Part shown: positions 26,777 to 35,633 of the stretch, piece by piece
Layout: each line of letters starts with the position of its first letter
Position numbering within the stretch: position 1 is the first letter of the stretch
Origin: Fimbriimonadaceae bacterium
GTDB lineage: Bacteria; Armatimonadota; Fimbriimonadia; Fimbriimonadales; Fimbriimonadaceae
Assembly (NCBI GenBank): GCA_019454145.1
Contig: CP075366.1
Location: 661,564-725,563, forward strand
DNA length: 64,000 bases
Direction of reading: 5' to 3'
The notes under the pieces: model-generated
Database searches by the model: none
What the model was told of the DNA's origin: nothing
The model's input: the letters and a program-made list of their open reading frames with translations, nothing else
Made by a program: the position numbers and the translations under genes

Positions 26777-27675
26777 TCGTTCACCTCGCTTTCCGTCACT
26801 AAATCATTGCCATAGAAGTCATCAGGCGGTGGGCAGAACAACGCGATTTCTTTACCGTTGCTTGGGTGTTGAAATGTAAGCGACGCTGCGTGAAGTTGCA
26901 TAGGCCCGGATTTGAGTTTCTCGGGAGCATACAAGTCGTCACCTAAAACGGGCCATCCAAAGTGCGCTAAATGAACACGAATTTGATGGGTTCGGCCAGT
27001 TTCTAACCGGCAAGCCACCATCAAACCTTCGTTCATCTGCCTAAGCGACTGAATGTGAGTACGAGCACTTTTTCCATCACTCACCACGGCGCGCATCAAT
27101 GGATTGCGGGGATGCCGACCAAGTGGCGCATCAATGGTGAACCGAGGGTCGGGCAAATCACCGTTGATGACTGCAACGTATCTTCGCTGAACGGTGCGAG
27201 CTTGAATTTGCGCGCTCAATCCTGCGTGAGCAGCATCGGTTTTGGCAACAATAATCAAACCAGTCGTTTCTTTATCAAGGCGATGGACAATTCCGGGTCG
27301 GAAATCACCCGCTGAACCACTCAAACCGTGTGATCGCGCGAGCAAACCATGCACAAGCGTCGTTCCTGTAAGAGTGTTTGCAGGATGAACCGCTAGCCCA
27401 CGTGGTTTATTCACAACGAGGAGTTCATCGTCCTCAAACCGGACATCTAAATCCATTTCAACCGGCTCCAACGCATGGGGAGCAGTTTCCAAAATCTCCT
27501 CGGTCGAAACTTCGTTGCCATCTTTCAACTGAAAACCGGACTTGGTGATGACTTCGCCATTAACCGAAACTGCCCCGGATTCGATGTGCTTTGATATCTT
27601 GGCCCGACTGTGCCCTGGAAAATGGCGACTCAAAAAATGGTCAAGCCGTTCTTTGCCATCCGCCACCATATTCAT
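26767..27675 (-). CDS. RluD/RluA-family 23S rRNA pseudouridine synthase
   Basis: A 302-residue protein with an N-terminal S4 RNA-binding domain (RLDHFLSRHFPGHSRAKIS) and a catalytic RluA-type domain carrying HRLDKETTGLIIVAK with the catalytic aspartate, plus LETGRTHQIRVHLAHFGWPV. It isomerises uridines in rRNA, and RluD is the closest match in layout. Its gene overlaps radC downstream. Its 5' end lies 62 nt from the divergent STN-like gene. Confidence 0.92.
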   Translation of the reverse strand: MNMVADGKERLDHFLSRHFPGHSRAKISKHIESGAVSVNGEVITKSGFQLKDGNEVSTEEILETAPHALEPVEMDLDVRFEDDELLVVNKPRGLAVHPANTLTGTTLVHGLLARSHGLSGSAGDFRPGIVHRLDKETTGLIIVAKTDAAHAGLSAQIQARTVQRRYVAVINGDLPDPRFTIDAPLGRHPRNPLMRAVVSDGKSARTHIQSLRQMNEGLMVACRLETGRTHQIRVHLAHFGWPVLGDDLYAPEKLKSGPMQLHAASLTFQHPSNGKEIALFCPPPDDFYGNDLVTESEVNDWE

Positions 27676-27737
27676 ACTGTGATGTTACCGAACCAGAAAA
27701 AACTAAACTTCCACCTACTTCACTCGTCATTGCATTC

Positions 27738-29780
27738 ATGAATTCATACCGGGCATTTTGCGTCTCGGCATTGATCGCCGTAATCAGTCCCGCATTTGCG
27801 GTGGACTACCAGACTAACGGAGCAACCCTAGGCAAAGTCATTCCCGAACTCGCGGCGGCTACAGAACTTAACCTCACCGTCGCCCCGCAGGTAGTTAACG
27901 AGGTTGTTATCATCCGAGCAAAAGGCGTTGAAAAATTCGACTTGCTTCAACGGGTGGCTGATGCAACCGGACTCGCTTGGATAAAGACCGATGAAGGGTA
28001 TCGGCTAGATAAAACTAACGAAATCACTCTTCAGGCTCGGCAAAATTACGCAAATTACACGCAAAGGTTAGTTTCAGGCGATGTACCGAATGGCCTCATC
28101 AAGGTTGACAATGCATTGGATTCCTTGTCTACTTTGATTTCCACTATGCCTGCATCTGCGATTTCTAACATGGATATCGGAGGGAGATTAGTTTTTTCTA
28201 CTCGACCTACACGGTATCAAATTAATTTCCCAGGCTCAAGCTACAACTCAGCTTTAGCCGAAGCTAAAGCAATTCAGCAGCAACAAGTTGATGAATTCAA
28301 CAAACGAATTGCTGCTCGCAAAATTGATGAGCGCACCCAATCGGTTCTTGATTCGCTTAAGCAGCCGATTACAAAGGTGTTCATGGTTGCTCAACGCTTT
28401 TCCTTCGACGTCTACCGTTTTGAGCTTGTTGGCTTAACCGCAACCGGATCTGAGCGTATTTCAACCAGTCGAACGATGTCGTTCACCAGTCACCCTGAAA
28501 AAAAATCAAGTGTCGATTTCAACTCATGGAAAGTCATAGAGAACTCTGACGCTAAAAAACGGCTCGCTGCGTTCTCAGGCTCAGCCGATAAAAACGCATC
28601 TTATGAATCTGAGCTTAAGGCTATGATCTTGAACCCAGCGGAAAATGAACCCGCCGCTTTTGCAATTGGCCCTGCGATGATCGAAGGTGCGCCAACTCAA
28701 ATCAACTTTGTCGCTTGCATCCCAGACGAAGAAATGGAATCCATTGCCGCAGGGTTGAATCTTCACGGATTTTCAAGCCTCAATTCATCTAGCTCCTTGT
28801 TGGAAGTGAAGGGTGACGGCAACTGGGTAACCATTAAGCCTGAACTCACACACCTCACATGGGCAACTCGGCGAAACCGGGTTCAACTGGCTAAGCTCGC
28901 CCAAACATTTGAAAGATACGGCGTTCTAAACCTTTCAGATAAAGCGGCTTACGCTCCGTACGCCAACAACTTTTTTGGAAAAAAAGGATGGGAGATACAA
29001 ATTGGAGCCAGAGTCTTCAGCAAAGAGTTCGCTGGTGAGCTAGGCACGTTCCAATATTCTTCATTGGAAGCTCTCGAACTTTACAACACGCTTAAACCGC
29101 GTCTCACCGGTTCTACAACCCTCACTCTGCCACTATCAGCGGTGAATTCTGGATGGCTGAATTACGTCATTTTTAATTCTACAAGCGGGCCAGAACGCAG
29201 ATCAGGCAACCGTCCAGGCGGTCGTATTGCTTTAGACGACTTACCGCTTATTGCTGACATCTCTGGAAAGATGGAAATTGAAATTCAAGCCGCGACAATG
29301 GAAAAAATTGCAATCGAACAAAATCGGGGGCAATTTGACAATGGTCAAGTCTCTCGTGAACGGACAGAGTTTTTGGCTGGCGGCCTCCCAACAAATGGAA
29401 ACATCACTGTCACGCAAGGATCGTCTCAGGTAGTCGTTGGCCGATCTGTTGACCGATCTATTCAGATGGTGTTATCAGAAAATGAGCTTGCTGGTATGCG
29501 CGCCGCCCAACTGTCAAGCAACGTAAAGACAAAAACCGGATTGCTCGGCAACTCCACTAATGAGTTTGGAGTCACTCGCCGGGTCTATTACCAGTTTGAA
29601 ATCCGATATTCCGATAACACGACATTAACACGAACCGTTACGGGTGTAATCCCGGCAACCTCTTTCGTGCCTTACAACAAATTACCTTCCGATATGCTCG
29701 GGCGTATTGAACAATCCGCCACTCGCATGGCAGAGAGGGCTAACCAGCGAAACGATAAAACCCCTCCGCCTCAGCCGTAA
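27738..29780 (+). CDS. secreted protein with STN-like N-terminal domain
   Basis: I start at the ATG at 27738, which gives a signal peptide (MNSYRAFCVSALIAVISPAFA); longer frames run back into the rluD-like gene on the opposite strand. Residues about 22-95 (LGKVIPELAAATELNLTVAP, then KFDLLQRVADATGLAW) look like an STN domain, the small fold found at the N-terminus of secretins and TonB receptors. The remaining 580 residues match nothing I recognise, and no secretin barrel is evident. Likely envelope-associated; function unknown. It precedes leuS by 39 nt. Confidence 0.6.
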   Translation: MNSYRAFCVSALIAVISPAFAVDYQTNGATLGKVIPELAAATELNLTVAPQVVNEVVIIRAKGVEKFDLLQRVADATGLAWIKTDEGYRLDKTNEITLQARQNYANYTQRLVSGDVPNGLIKVDNALDSLSTLISTMPASAISNMDIGGRLVFSTRPTRYQINFPGSSYNSALAEAKAIQQQQVDEFNKRIAARKIDERTQSVLDSLKQPITKVFMVAQRFSFDVYRFELVGLTATGSERISTSRTMSFTSHPEKKSSVDFNSWKVIENSDAKKRLAAFSGSADKNASYESELKAMILNPAENEPAAFAIGPAMIEGAPTQINFVACIPDEEMESIAAGLNLHGFSSLNSSSSLLEVKGDGNWVTIKPELTHLTWATRRNRVQLAKLAQTFERYGVLNLSDKAAYAPYANNFFGKKGWEIQIGARVFSKEFAGELGTFQYSSLEALELYNTLKPRLTGSTTLTLPLSAVNSGWLNYVIFNSTSGPERRSGNRPGGRIALDDLPLIADISGKMEIEIQAATMEKIAIEQNRGQFDNGQVSRERTEFLAGGLPTNGNITVTQGSSQVVVGRSVDRSIQMVLSENELAGMRAAQLSSNVKTKTGLLGNSTNEFGVTRRVYYQFEIRYSDNTTLTRTVTGVIPATSFVPYNKLPSDMLGRIEQSATRMAERANQRNDKTPPPQP

Positions 29781-29806
29781 ACCCTAAGCAACGCTTTTGT
29801 GGGGGC

Positions 29807-29822
29807 TAAAATAGCCTCCATG
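29807..29822 (+). promoter_or_regulatory. -10 box abutting leuS start (leaderless-type)
   Basis: TAAAAT at 29807-29812, then 7 nt, then ATG. No Shine-Dalgarno sequence. Confidence 0.5.
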
Positions 29823-32522
29823 AGAGATCGTTACGAGCCTGGCGCCTTTGAACAAATTTGGCGAAACCGCTGGCTAGAACACGACCTCTTCGTCACTCGC
29901 GAAGACCCCACGCGCGAAAAGTTTTACGGCCTTGACTTCTTCCCTTATCCCAGCGGAGCAGGGTTAAGCGTTGGACACTGCCGGAATTACATTCCCACCG
30001 ACGTGATCTGCCGCGCCAAATATATGCAGGGCTACAACGTTCTGCACCCAATGGGGTTCGACGCCTTTGGGTTGCCCGCCGAAAACGAGGCGATTAAACG
30101 CAAATCTCACCCCGGCCCAATGATTGACCAATACGCCGCCAACTATCAGCGGCAGATGGAACTCATCGGTATTAGTTACGATTGGTCACGAAGCTTCAAA
30201 TCCAGCGATCCCGAATACTACAAGTGGACTCAATGGATTTTCAAATTGCTGTACGAGCGTGGTTTAGCATACCGCTCGAATGCGGAAGTCAACTGGTGCC
30301 CAAAGGATAAAACTGCACTCGCAAATGAAGAAGTTGTTGGCGGGCTTTGTGAACGATGCGGCACTCCCGTTGAAAAACGTGCAATTCCGCAGTGGTTCTT
30401 CAAGATAACCGACTACGCTCAGCGCCTTATAGACGATTTGGATGACGTGGATTGGCCAGAGGGAATCAAGAATCAGCAACGCAACTGGATTGGTCGCTCG
30501 GAAGGCGTTGAGTTCACCATGCGTGTCGTGTTCGATTCCGAACTAGAGGTAGGACACCCAGATGACCTGGTCGTTGTTGCCGATCAATCTGATCCTCGGT
30601 TCAAGGTGTTCACCACCCGGATTGATACGATTTTTGGCATGACCTTCTGCGTCTTGGCACCTGAACATCCGCTTGTTGCCACGATCAAGAAGCGTGTGGA
30701 TAATGACCGAGTTGCGGAAATCGAAGCTTATCAAGCGAAAGCGAAAACGCTGAGCGAAATGGATCGCCAGGCAGATAACCGCGAGAAGACGGGAGTCAAC
30801 ACTGGCGCCTATGCCGTCAATCCAGCGAACGGCAAACGAGTGCCGATTTTCATCGCTGACTATGTGATGATGGGTTACGGAACAGGCGCAATAATGGCGG
30901 TTCCCGCTCACGATCAGCGCGACTTTGATTTCGCGGTCAAGTTTGGTCTGGATGTAGTTCCGATCTACCGCCCAGATGAGTCGTTCCTCAAGGCAAACGA
31001 TACAGATGAAGGAACTTATCTGAGTGACCCAAAAGCATTCCCCGAAGTATTCACAACCAAAGATGGAACGCTGGTCAATTCTGGCGAATACAGCGGTATG
31101 AGTTTTGAAGAAGGCTCAGCGAAAATGACTGAATGGATCGTTGCGCTTGGAATCGGCGAGCAAAAAGTCAACTACAAACTCCGCGACTGGTTGATCTCAC
31201 GCCAACGATATTGGGGATGCCCGATTCCGGTTGTTTATGACAAAGACGGCAACGCCGAACTCGTCAGCGATAACCTCCTCCCCGTTGAACTGCCAGAAGT
31301 TGACAACTACGAACCTTCCGATGACGGCAGTTCCCCGCTCAGCCGGATTCCGGAATTCCTCAACGTCACCACCCAAGATGGAATGCTTGGTCGGCGCGAA
31401 ACGGACACTCTTGGGGGCTTTGCGTGTTCGAGTTGGTACTTCCTGCGGTTTGCTGATCCACATAACGAAAGCCAGCCATGGAACCAAGAAAAAGCCGACT
31501 ACTGGATGCCAGTGGATTGCTATGTTGGCGGAGCCGAACACGCAGTCATGCACTTGCTCTACGCCCGATTCTGGACTAAAGTGTTATTCGATGCAGGGCT
31601 AGTCAAGGTCAAAGAACCGTTCCAACGCCTGATGAACCAAGGCCAGGTACTTGGTCAAACTCCTTACCGCCAGCCCAAAGACGATGAGGTTCTTGGCGTC
31701 GGCGAAGAAGGCATTCTGCTCAGTTTTGAAGAAGCCGCCCAACTCCCGGAAGATGAGGTCACTTGGCGATGGGTGCGCATGTCCAAGTCCAAAGGCAATG
31801 TCGTCACGCCGGATGAAGCCGTCGCCAACTACGGGGCAGACGCTCTGCGCATTTACGAACTGTTTGTTGCTCCATTTGAACAAAGCGTAAACTGGAATAA
31901 CGAAGGCATGCAAGGAGCCTCGCGGTTCCTCAGCCGTGTATTTCGGCTTGCCAGCGAAATCGCGCCAAAGTGGAACGACGCCTGGAAGCTCAGCATCGAA
32001 CACGAACCTGCAGATGGAAAGTCGAAAGAAATTCGCCGGGCCACGCATCAATTTATTCGCAAGGCAACTGAGGATATTGACCGGTTTGCGTTCAACACTT
32101 ACATATCGTCGGCGATGACGTTTGTAAATACGATCACGGATATTCTCAAGCAGGTTCCTAATCCTACGGAATCCGAACGACTTGCTCTCAGCGAGGCGTT
32201 AGAGAGCTTGATCAAATGCCTTAGCCCCGCCGCTCCCCACAGCGCAGACGAAATTTGGCAATCCTTGGAAGAGCCAGGATTCGTCTATCAGTTAGACTGG
32301 CCAAAATTCAATGCTGATCTCGCGGCAGAAGACACGATCACAATTGCGATTCAAGTCAACGGCAAATTGCGAGATACTCTGCAGATGCCAGCCGGCAGTT
32401 CTAACGAAGATGTAGAAGCGCAGGCTCTTGCAAGCGATAAGGCACAATCATTTATCGATGGAAAAACCATCAGGAAGGTCATTGTTGTTCCGGGCAAACT
32501 CGTCAATATCGTGGCTAATTAA
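29820..32522 (+). CDS. leuS: leucine--tRNA ligase
   Basis: A 900-residue class I synthetase of normal LeuRS length. The HIGH-type motif is PYPSGAGLSVGH (ending at H53). The CP1 editing domain (about 220-420) contains TTRIDTIFGMTFCVLAPEHP and YGTGAIMAVPAHDQRD. The KMSKS loop is RMSKSKGN at 653-660, with R for the first K. The ATG at 29820 matches the usual LeuRS N-terminus (YEPGAFEQIW). The upstream GTG at 29799 is less likely. The gene ends within the TPR-lipoprotein reading frame. Confidence 0.97.
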   Translation: MRDRYEPGAFEQIWRNRWLEHDLFVTREDPTREKFYGLDFFPYPSGAGLSVGHCRNYIPTDVICRAKYMQGYNVLHPMGFDAFGLPAENEAIKRKSHPGPMIDQYAANYQRQMELIGISYDWSRSFKSSDPEYYKWTQWIFKLLYERGLAYRSNAEVNWCPKDKTALANEEVVGGLCERCGTPVEKRAIPQWFFKITDYAQRLIDDLDDVDWPEGIKNQQRNWIGRSEGVEFTMRVVFDSELEVGHPDDLVVVADQSDPRFKVFTTRIDTIFGMTFCVLAPEHPLVATIKKRVDNDRVAEIEAYQAKAKTLSEMDRQADNREKTGVNTGAYAVNPANGKRVPIFIADYVMMGYGTGAIMAVPAHDQRDFDFAVKFGLDVVPIYRPDESFLKANDTDEGTYLSDPKAFPEVFTTKDGTLVNSGEYSGMSFEEGSAKMTEWIVALGIGEQKVNYKLRDWLISRQRYWGCPIPVVYDKDGNAELVSDNLLPVELPEVDNYEPSDDGSSPLSRIPEFLNVTTQDGMLGRRETDTLGGFACSSWYFLRFADPHNESQPWNQEKADYWMPVDCYVGGAEHAVMHLLYARFWTKVLFDAGLVKVKEPFQRLMNQGQVLGQTPYRQPKDDEVLGVGEEGILLSFEEAAQLPEDEVTWRWVRMSKSKGNVVTPDEAVANYGADALRIYELFVAPFEQSVNWNNEGMQGASRFLSRVFRLASEIAPKWNDAWKLSIEHEPADGKSKEIRRATHQFIRKATEDIDRFAFNTYISSAMTFVNTITDILKQVPNPTESERLALSEALESLIKCLSPAAPHSADEIWQSLEEPGFVYQLDWPKFNADLAAEDTITIAIQVNGKLRDTLQMPAGSSNEDVEAQALASDKAQSFIDGKTIRKVIVVPGKLVNIVAN

Positions 32523-33120
32523 AGCGGTTTTTGCAGCAGCGGTTCTTACTGGCTGCAGTGGTATGGAGCCGGATTTCATTTACACCGTTGAGCAGTTTAA
32601 TGAAACTAATGAACGAGTTCAAAAGCTCGTTATGAACCCGATTCAAAAGTATCTGGCGGGGCAGGAAATCAATAGCAAAGAAAAAGCAGACCTTGAAAAG
32701 GCCCTGCCTCTCATTGATCAGATGATTCAGTTTGACCCGATCACCATCAATTCTTACAGTCTGAAAGGCAAAGTTCTGCGAGCTCTTGATCGTGATGGAG
32801 AGGCAAAGATCGCATTTCTAGATGGTTTGACCACCGCACCCCCAAAACAAGAAGTTCAAGACGAGCTTGTGCGTGCCGACCTACTCCTTGAATTGGCCCA
32901 GCTCCACTTTGCAAGTGGAGAAATGAACGAAGCGATCGCAGCCTCAGAAAAGTCTATCAAGCTCAACGATAACTCAGCAATAGCCCACACAATTATCGCT
33001 AAAGTCGCCTATCAAAGAAATGACATCCAACGGGCAAAAAACGAATGCCTCAAGGCTTTGCTCGCAGACGCAAATTATGAGCCAGCCCGAACCCTGTTCC
33101 GCACTATTAATGCTAAGTAG
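32458..33120 (+). CDS. TPR lipoprotein
   Basis: A lipoprotein of about 220 residues. A hydrophobic segment ends in the lipobox LTGC, and the mature part has three TPR-like helix pairs (KALPLIDQMIQFDPITINSY, then LLELAQLHFASGEMNEAI and NDIQRAKNECLKALLADANY). The frame overlaps the 3' end of leuS. The ATG at 32458 gives a 33-residue signal. A TTG at 32485, 6 nt after AGGAAGG, gives a more typical 24-residue signal and is a real alternative. Such TPR lipoproteins usually scaffold envelope complexes. Its 3' end overlaps rsmG by 8 nt. Confidence 0.7.
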   Translation: MEKPSGRSLLFRANSSISWLIKAVFAAAVLTGCSGMEPDFIYTVEQFNETNERVQKLVMNPIQKYLAGQEINSKEKADLEKALPLIDQMIQFDPITINSYSLKGKVLRALDRDGEAKIAFLDGLTTAPPKQEVQDELVRADLLLELAQLHFASGEMNEAIAASEKSIKLNDNSAIAHTIIAKVAYQRNDIQRAKNECLKALLADANYEPARTLFRTINAK

Positions 33121-33793
33121 CCAGCGGCTTGGCTTTCATTCTTGCCCAAGTACGCGGATATTCCGGTGGCGTCGCTTTAATTTTTTCGTAAACAGGAAAC
33201 AATCTTGTACTTAACCCATCGCGGGCCGGCACTTCATTCAAGCTTCTGAGCTTAAGTCCAAGCATTCCGATGTTGGCAGATTGCACGAGTTCATGCTCTA
33301 ACTCGGTTCTAAACGGCACAAATATGCCTCCTACTTTCAGCCAGGCCGCTGAAAGCTCCGCTTGAATGCCAAGGGGTGCAAGAGCACGACCAGTCACAAC
33401 ATCAAACGATTCGCGCCAAATATTTTCTTCTGCCCTTTGAATTCTTTGCAACAGGTTACTGCGTAAGTGATCGCCCAAAAACCGCTGCATTTTCAATGTT
33501 GTATCCATTGCGACAACTTCGCAATCTGGCCTTGCCCAAGCAATCACCCAGCTTGGGAAACCTGGGCCGCACCCAATATCCAGCACCCGTGAACCATGTG
33601 GAATAAACGGCAAAACCAGCAATGAGTCAACGATGTGTCTGATCGGAGCATCTTCTTTGGGAACTCGCGTAAGGTTTGTGTGTTCGTTCACCACATACAA
33701 ATCATCTAAAAAAGTTACGAGTTCTGACTTCATCTCCTCGCTTGATTCAATCCCAAGCATGGCTAGCTGTTCCCACACGGGCCGGAGGTCCAT
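33113..33793 (-). CDS. rsmG: 16S rRNA (guanine-527-N7) methyltransferase
   Basis: A SAM-dependent methyltransferase of about 226 residues with the RsmG hallmarks NLTRV, IRHIVDSLLVLPFIP, the SAM loop VLDIGCGPGFPSWVIAWARP, DTTLKMQRFL and VTGRALAPL. It methylates G527 of 16S rRNA. I start at the ATG at 33793 (MDLRPVWEQ); an upstream in-frame codon adds five residues. It is not linked to gidA/mnmG or parAB as in many genomes. Confidence 0.92.
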   Translation of the reverse strand: MDLRPVWEQLAMLGIESSEEMKSELVTFLDDLYVVNEHTNLTRVPKEDAPIRHIVDSLLVLPFIPHGSRVLDIGCGPGFPSWVIAWARPDCEVVAMDTTLKMQRFLGDHLRSNLLQRIQRAEENIWRESFDVVTGRALAPLGIQAELSAAWLKVGGIFVPFRTELEHELVQSANIGMLGLKLRSLNEVPARDGLSTRLFPVYEKIKATPPEYPRTWARMKAKPLAT

Positions 33794-33821
33794 ATCTCTA
33801 AAGCACAATCTACCTGTGCAT

Positions 33822-33836
33822 TACAATGGAACCGTG
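33822..33836 (+). promoter_or_regulatory. -10 box abutting GTG start (leaderless-type)
   Basis: TACAAT at 33822-33827, then 6 nt, then the GTG start. No Shine-Dalgarno sequence. Confidence 0.5.
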
Positions 33837-34106
33837 CCCACTGGTCTCGCCCCCAAAATCGGATTTGGTCTTTGCGTAGCGGGATTGGCGTTTGCGCTTT
33901 TAAGTCTGGTGCCGGCAATTGTTCCATCGGGTGAACTTCCCTGGCCCGTTTTTGTAGGTTCAATGATTTACTTGCCTGGAGCGTTTCTTGCCTTCTTCAG
34001 CACCCGAGGCAAAGATCGAAAAATTATGTTTAACCAGATCAGAATGGTGAGGCTTGGTTTCTTTTTTGTTTTAGCGATATTATTTATCTCAATCGCGCGA
34101 AGTTAG
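33834..34106 (+). CDS. small membrane protein, three predicted helices
   Basis: I start at the GTG at 33834, directly after a -10 box. The longer frame would run into rsmG on the other strand and begins with residues unlike a membrane protein. The 90-residue product has helices at about 8-29, 37-53 and 70-88, with a basic loop (RGKDRKIMFNQIRMVR) between the last two. No family is recognised. Its stop is one base from the stop of the convergent PilZ gene. Confidence 0.6.
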   Translation: MPTGLAPKIGFGLCVAGLAFALLSLVPAIVPSGELPWPVFVGSMIYLPGAFLAFFSTRGKDRKIMFNQIRMVRLGFFFVLAILFISIARS

Positions 34107-34107
34107 C

Positions 34108-34752
34108 TTAGGCTGCCTGAGTGGCTTTTCTCAATAAAGATTCAACAAAATGGTTGTATCGTGCGCAGTTCAGGTTATCAGCCCCTACGATTTGAATGCC
34201 TAACTCTGATGTATCGGAACGATCACTTTGAACTACACGCGCAACTTTGCATTGAAGTGAGATTGAACTTCGCAAACTGTTGATATGCACATCAACCATT
34301 TCTCCAACATCCAGCACACCCAAAGTTCGGACACGCATTCCAGAAGCAGAGAGATCGCAAACAGACGCGTCTAGTTCTTGCTCCTTAGATACGAGAACAG
34401 CCGTGGTTCCAGGAGCAACGGTTCTTGGTGCTCGGTCAAGGCCAGGAACAACTTCATCAATGGAAATCCAAAGATCCGCTTGATTGCCTTCTAAGCCAAT
34501 CACTGCCCCAAACAAGTTAGCAAATCCGCGGTCTCCACCCGTCGAGAACTTAATCTCATCCCCGACTCTTAAGTCAGTGTTGCCAAAAAAAGCGATTCTG
34601 ACTTTTTGACCATCGATACTGACAGCTTTCCCCACGAATACAACACTATCGCGTATTCGAACAACTCTGAGCAATTGGTCGGTTAGAAAGTCAAGCACTG
34701 CTTTATCTGAGTTTTTCCTAAATTGAATTGTGGGTTCAGATTGAAGTTGCAC
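34108..34752 (-). CDS. PilZ domain protein
   Basis: The 214 residues resemble a YcgR-type layout: an N-terminal beta domain (about 30-110) and a C-terminal PilZ domain (about 110-205) with DLSASGMRV and ISLQCKVARVVQ. PilZ domains bind cyclic di-GMP. The (D/N)xSxxG motif is present, but the RxxxR motif that binds the ligand is not clear (only DRAPR is near), so binding is uncertain. The start codon is GTG (34752). No flagellar or pilus gene is in the window. Confidence 0.75.
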   Translation of the reverse strand: MQLQSEPTIQFRKNSDKAVLDFLTDQLLRVVRIRDSVVFVGKAVSIDGQKVRIAFFGNTDLRVGDEIKFSTGGDRGFANLFGAVIGLEGNQADLWISIDEVVPGLDRAPRTVAPGTTAVLVSKEQELDASVCDLSASGMRVRTLGVLDVGEMVDVHINSLRSSISLQCKVARVVQSDRSDTSELGIQIVGADNLNCARYNHFVESLLRKATQAA

Positions 34753-34767
34753 TCACTCAAATCATTG

Positions 34768-34807
34768 TTGTTTTCATCGCAACTTCCTGTTATGATAACG
34801 GTATCAT
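34768..34807 (+). promoter_or_regulatory. rpsD promoter with palindrome over the -10
   Basis: TTGTTT (34768-34773), a 17-bp spacer and TATGAT (34791-34796) form a good promoter. The -10 is overlapped by the perfect palindrome ATGATA-ACGG-TATCAT (34792-34807), which could be an operator. The gene itself starts 150 nt further on. Confidence 0.6.
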
Positions 34808-34853
34808 CTCTTATATTCCTTAGGTTTATCTTCCCTATTTTTGTCAAGTCCCA

Positions 34854-34927
34854 CCTGTTGTAGGCTCAAATGCGCCAATATAGCTGTTCCGCCCGCCCGG
34901 ATTTCGATCCAGGGTGAAACCTACAGG
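34854..34927 (+). promoter_or_regulatory. structured leader of rpsD (possible S4 autoregulatory site)
   Basis: CCTGTTGTAGG (34854-34864) can pair with CCTACAGG (34920-34927), closing a domain. Inside is CCCGGAT-TTCG-ATCC-A-GGG (34896-34914), a UUCG-capped stem with one bulge. Its position between a strong promoter and rpsD suggests the translational feedback by S4 known in other bacteria; this particular structure is inferred. Confidence 0.5.
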
Positions 34928-34948
34928 AAAAGGCTAAGAAACAACAGC

Positions 34949-35557
34949 ATGGCGACATACCGAGGAAGAAAAACTGATATCTGCCGCAAAGTCGGCTTTA
35001 ACATCTGGGGAAATGCAAAATGCCCCAGCACCAAGCGACCGTACCCACCAGGACAACATGGCCCGAACCGACGAGACGGTCGAATGTCCGAATACGGCGA
35101 GCAACTTTTGGCTAAGCAAGTCATTCGACGCTACTACGGCATGCTAGAAAAGCAATTTCGAAATACCTTCGAAAAAGCTCGAACCATGCACGGTAACAAC
35201 GGTTTGAACTTCTTGCGATTGCTGGAAATGCGATTGCAAACCCAGGTTTACCGACTTGGCTACGCAAAAACCATTTTCCAAGCTCGACAAATGGTCAGCC
35301 ACCAGCACATTTTTGTGAACGGCAAACTTGTTGACATCCCAAGCTACACCTGCCGAGTCGGCGATGTGATCTCGGTTCGGGATCGCGAAGCAAGCAAGAA
35401 AATCGCCCGAGCAAACCACTACGAAGGCAACCCGGTTCCTGTTTACATCGAACCAGATATTGCTGGAATGAGCGGAAAAATCATCGCCTTGCCAGAGCGA
35501 GAAGACTTCCCAGAATTCTTCCAAGAACAGCAAGTCGTCGAATTTTACGCACGTTAA
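34949..35557 (+). CDS. rpsD: 30S ribosomal protein S4
   Basis: A 202-residue uS4 with the family core: YPPGQHGPNRR, LLAKQVIRRYYG, an S4 RNA-binding domain LEMRLQTQVYRLGYAKTIFQ with ARQMVSHQHIFVNGKLVDIPSY, and a C-terminal tail. The upstream frame continues to 34841, but only the ATG at 34949 gives the conserved N-terminus. The N-terminal zinc-type cysteines are only partly kept (C12, C26). It is transcribed alone, not in the rpsM-rpsK-rpoA operon. A long structured leader precedes it and a terminator follows. Confidence 0.96.
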   Translation: MATYRGRKTDICRKVGFNIWGNAKCPSTKRPYPPGQHGPNRRDGRMSEYGEQLLAKQVIRRYYGMLEKQFRNTFEKARTMHGNNGLNFLRLLEMRLQTQVYRLGYAKTIFQARQMVSHQHIFVNGKLVDIPSYTCRVGDVISVRDREASKKIARANHYEGNPVPVYIEPDIAGMSGKIIALPEREDFPEFFQEQQVVEFYAR

Positions 35558-35583
35558 TTCGTACGCGAATATTCACGAAAATT

Positions 35584-35614
35584 AAAGCTGGTAGTGAACT
35601 TACTACCAGCTTTT
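35584..35614 (+). terminator. intrinsic terminator after rpsD
   Basis: AAAGCTGGTAGT (35584-35595) and ACTACCAGCTTT (35602-35613) form a 12-bp stem with a 6-nt loop, ending in TTTT then AGTATTATAT. Confidence 0.85.
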
Positions 35615-35616
35615 AG

Positions 35617-35633
35617 TATTATATAAAGTTATG
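35617..35633 (+). promoter_or_regulatory. -10 box just before tlpA-like start
   Basis: TATTAT at 35617-35622 lies 8 nt before the ATG, directly behind the rpsD terminator. There is no Shine-Dalgarno sequence. Confidence 0.4.

Noticed and set aside
27591-27737. Upstream extension of the STN-like protein to 27591
   Set aside because: The extra 49 codons lie antisense to the rluD-like gene start and would bury the signal peptide; the ATG at 27738 gives a normal one.
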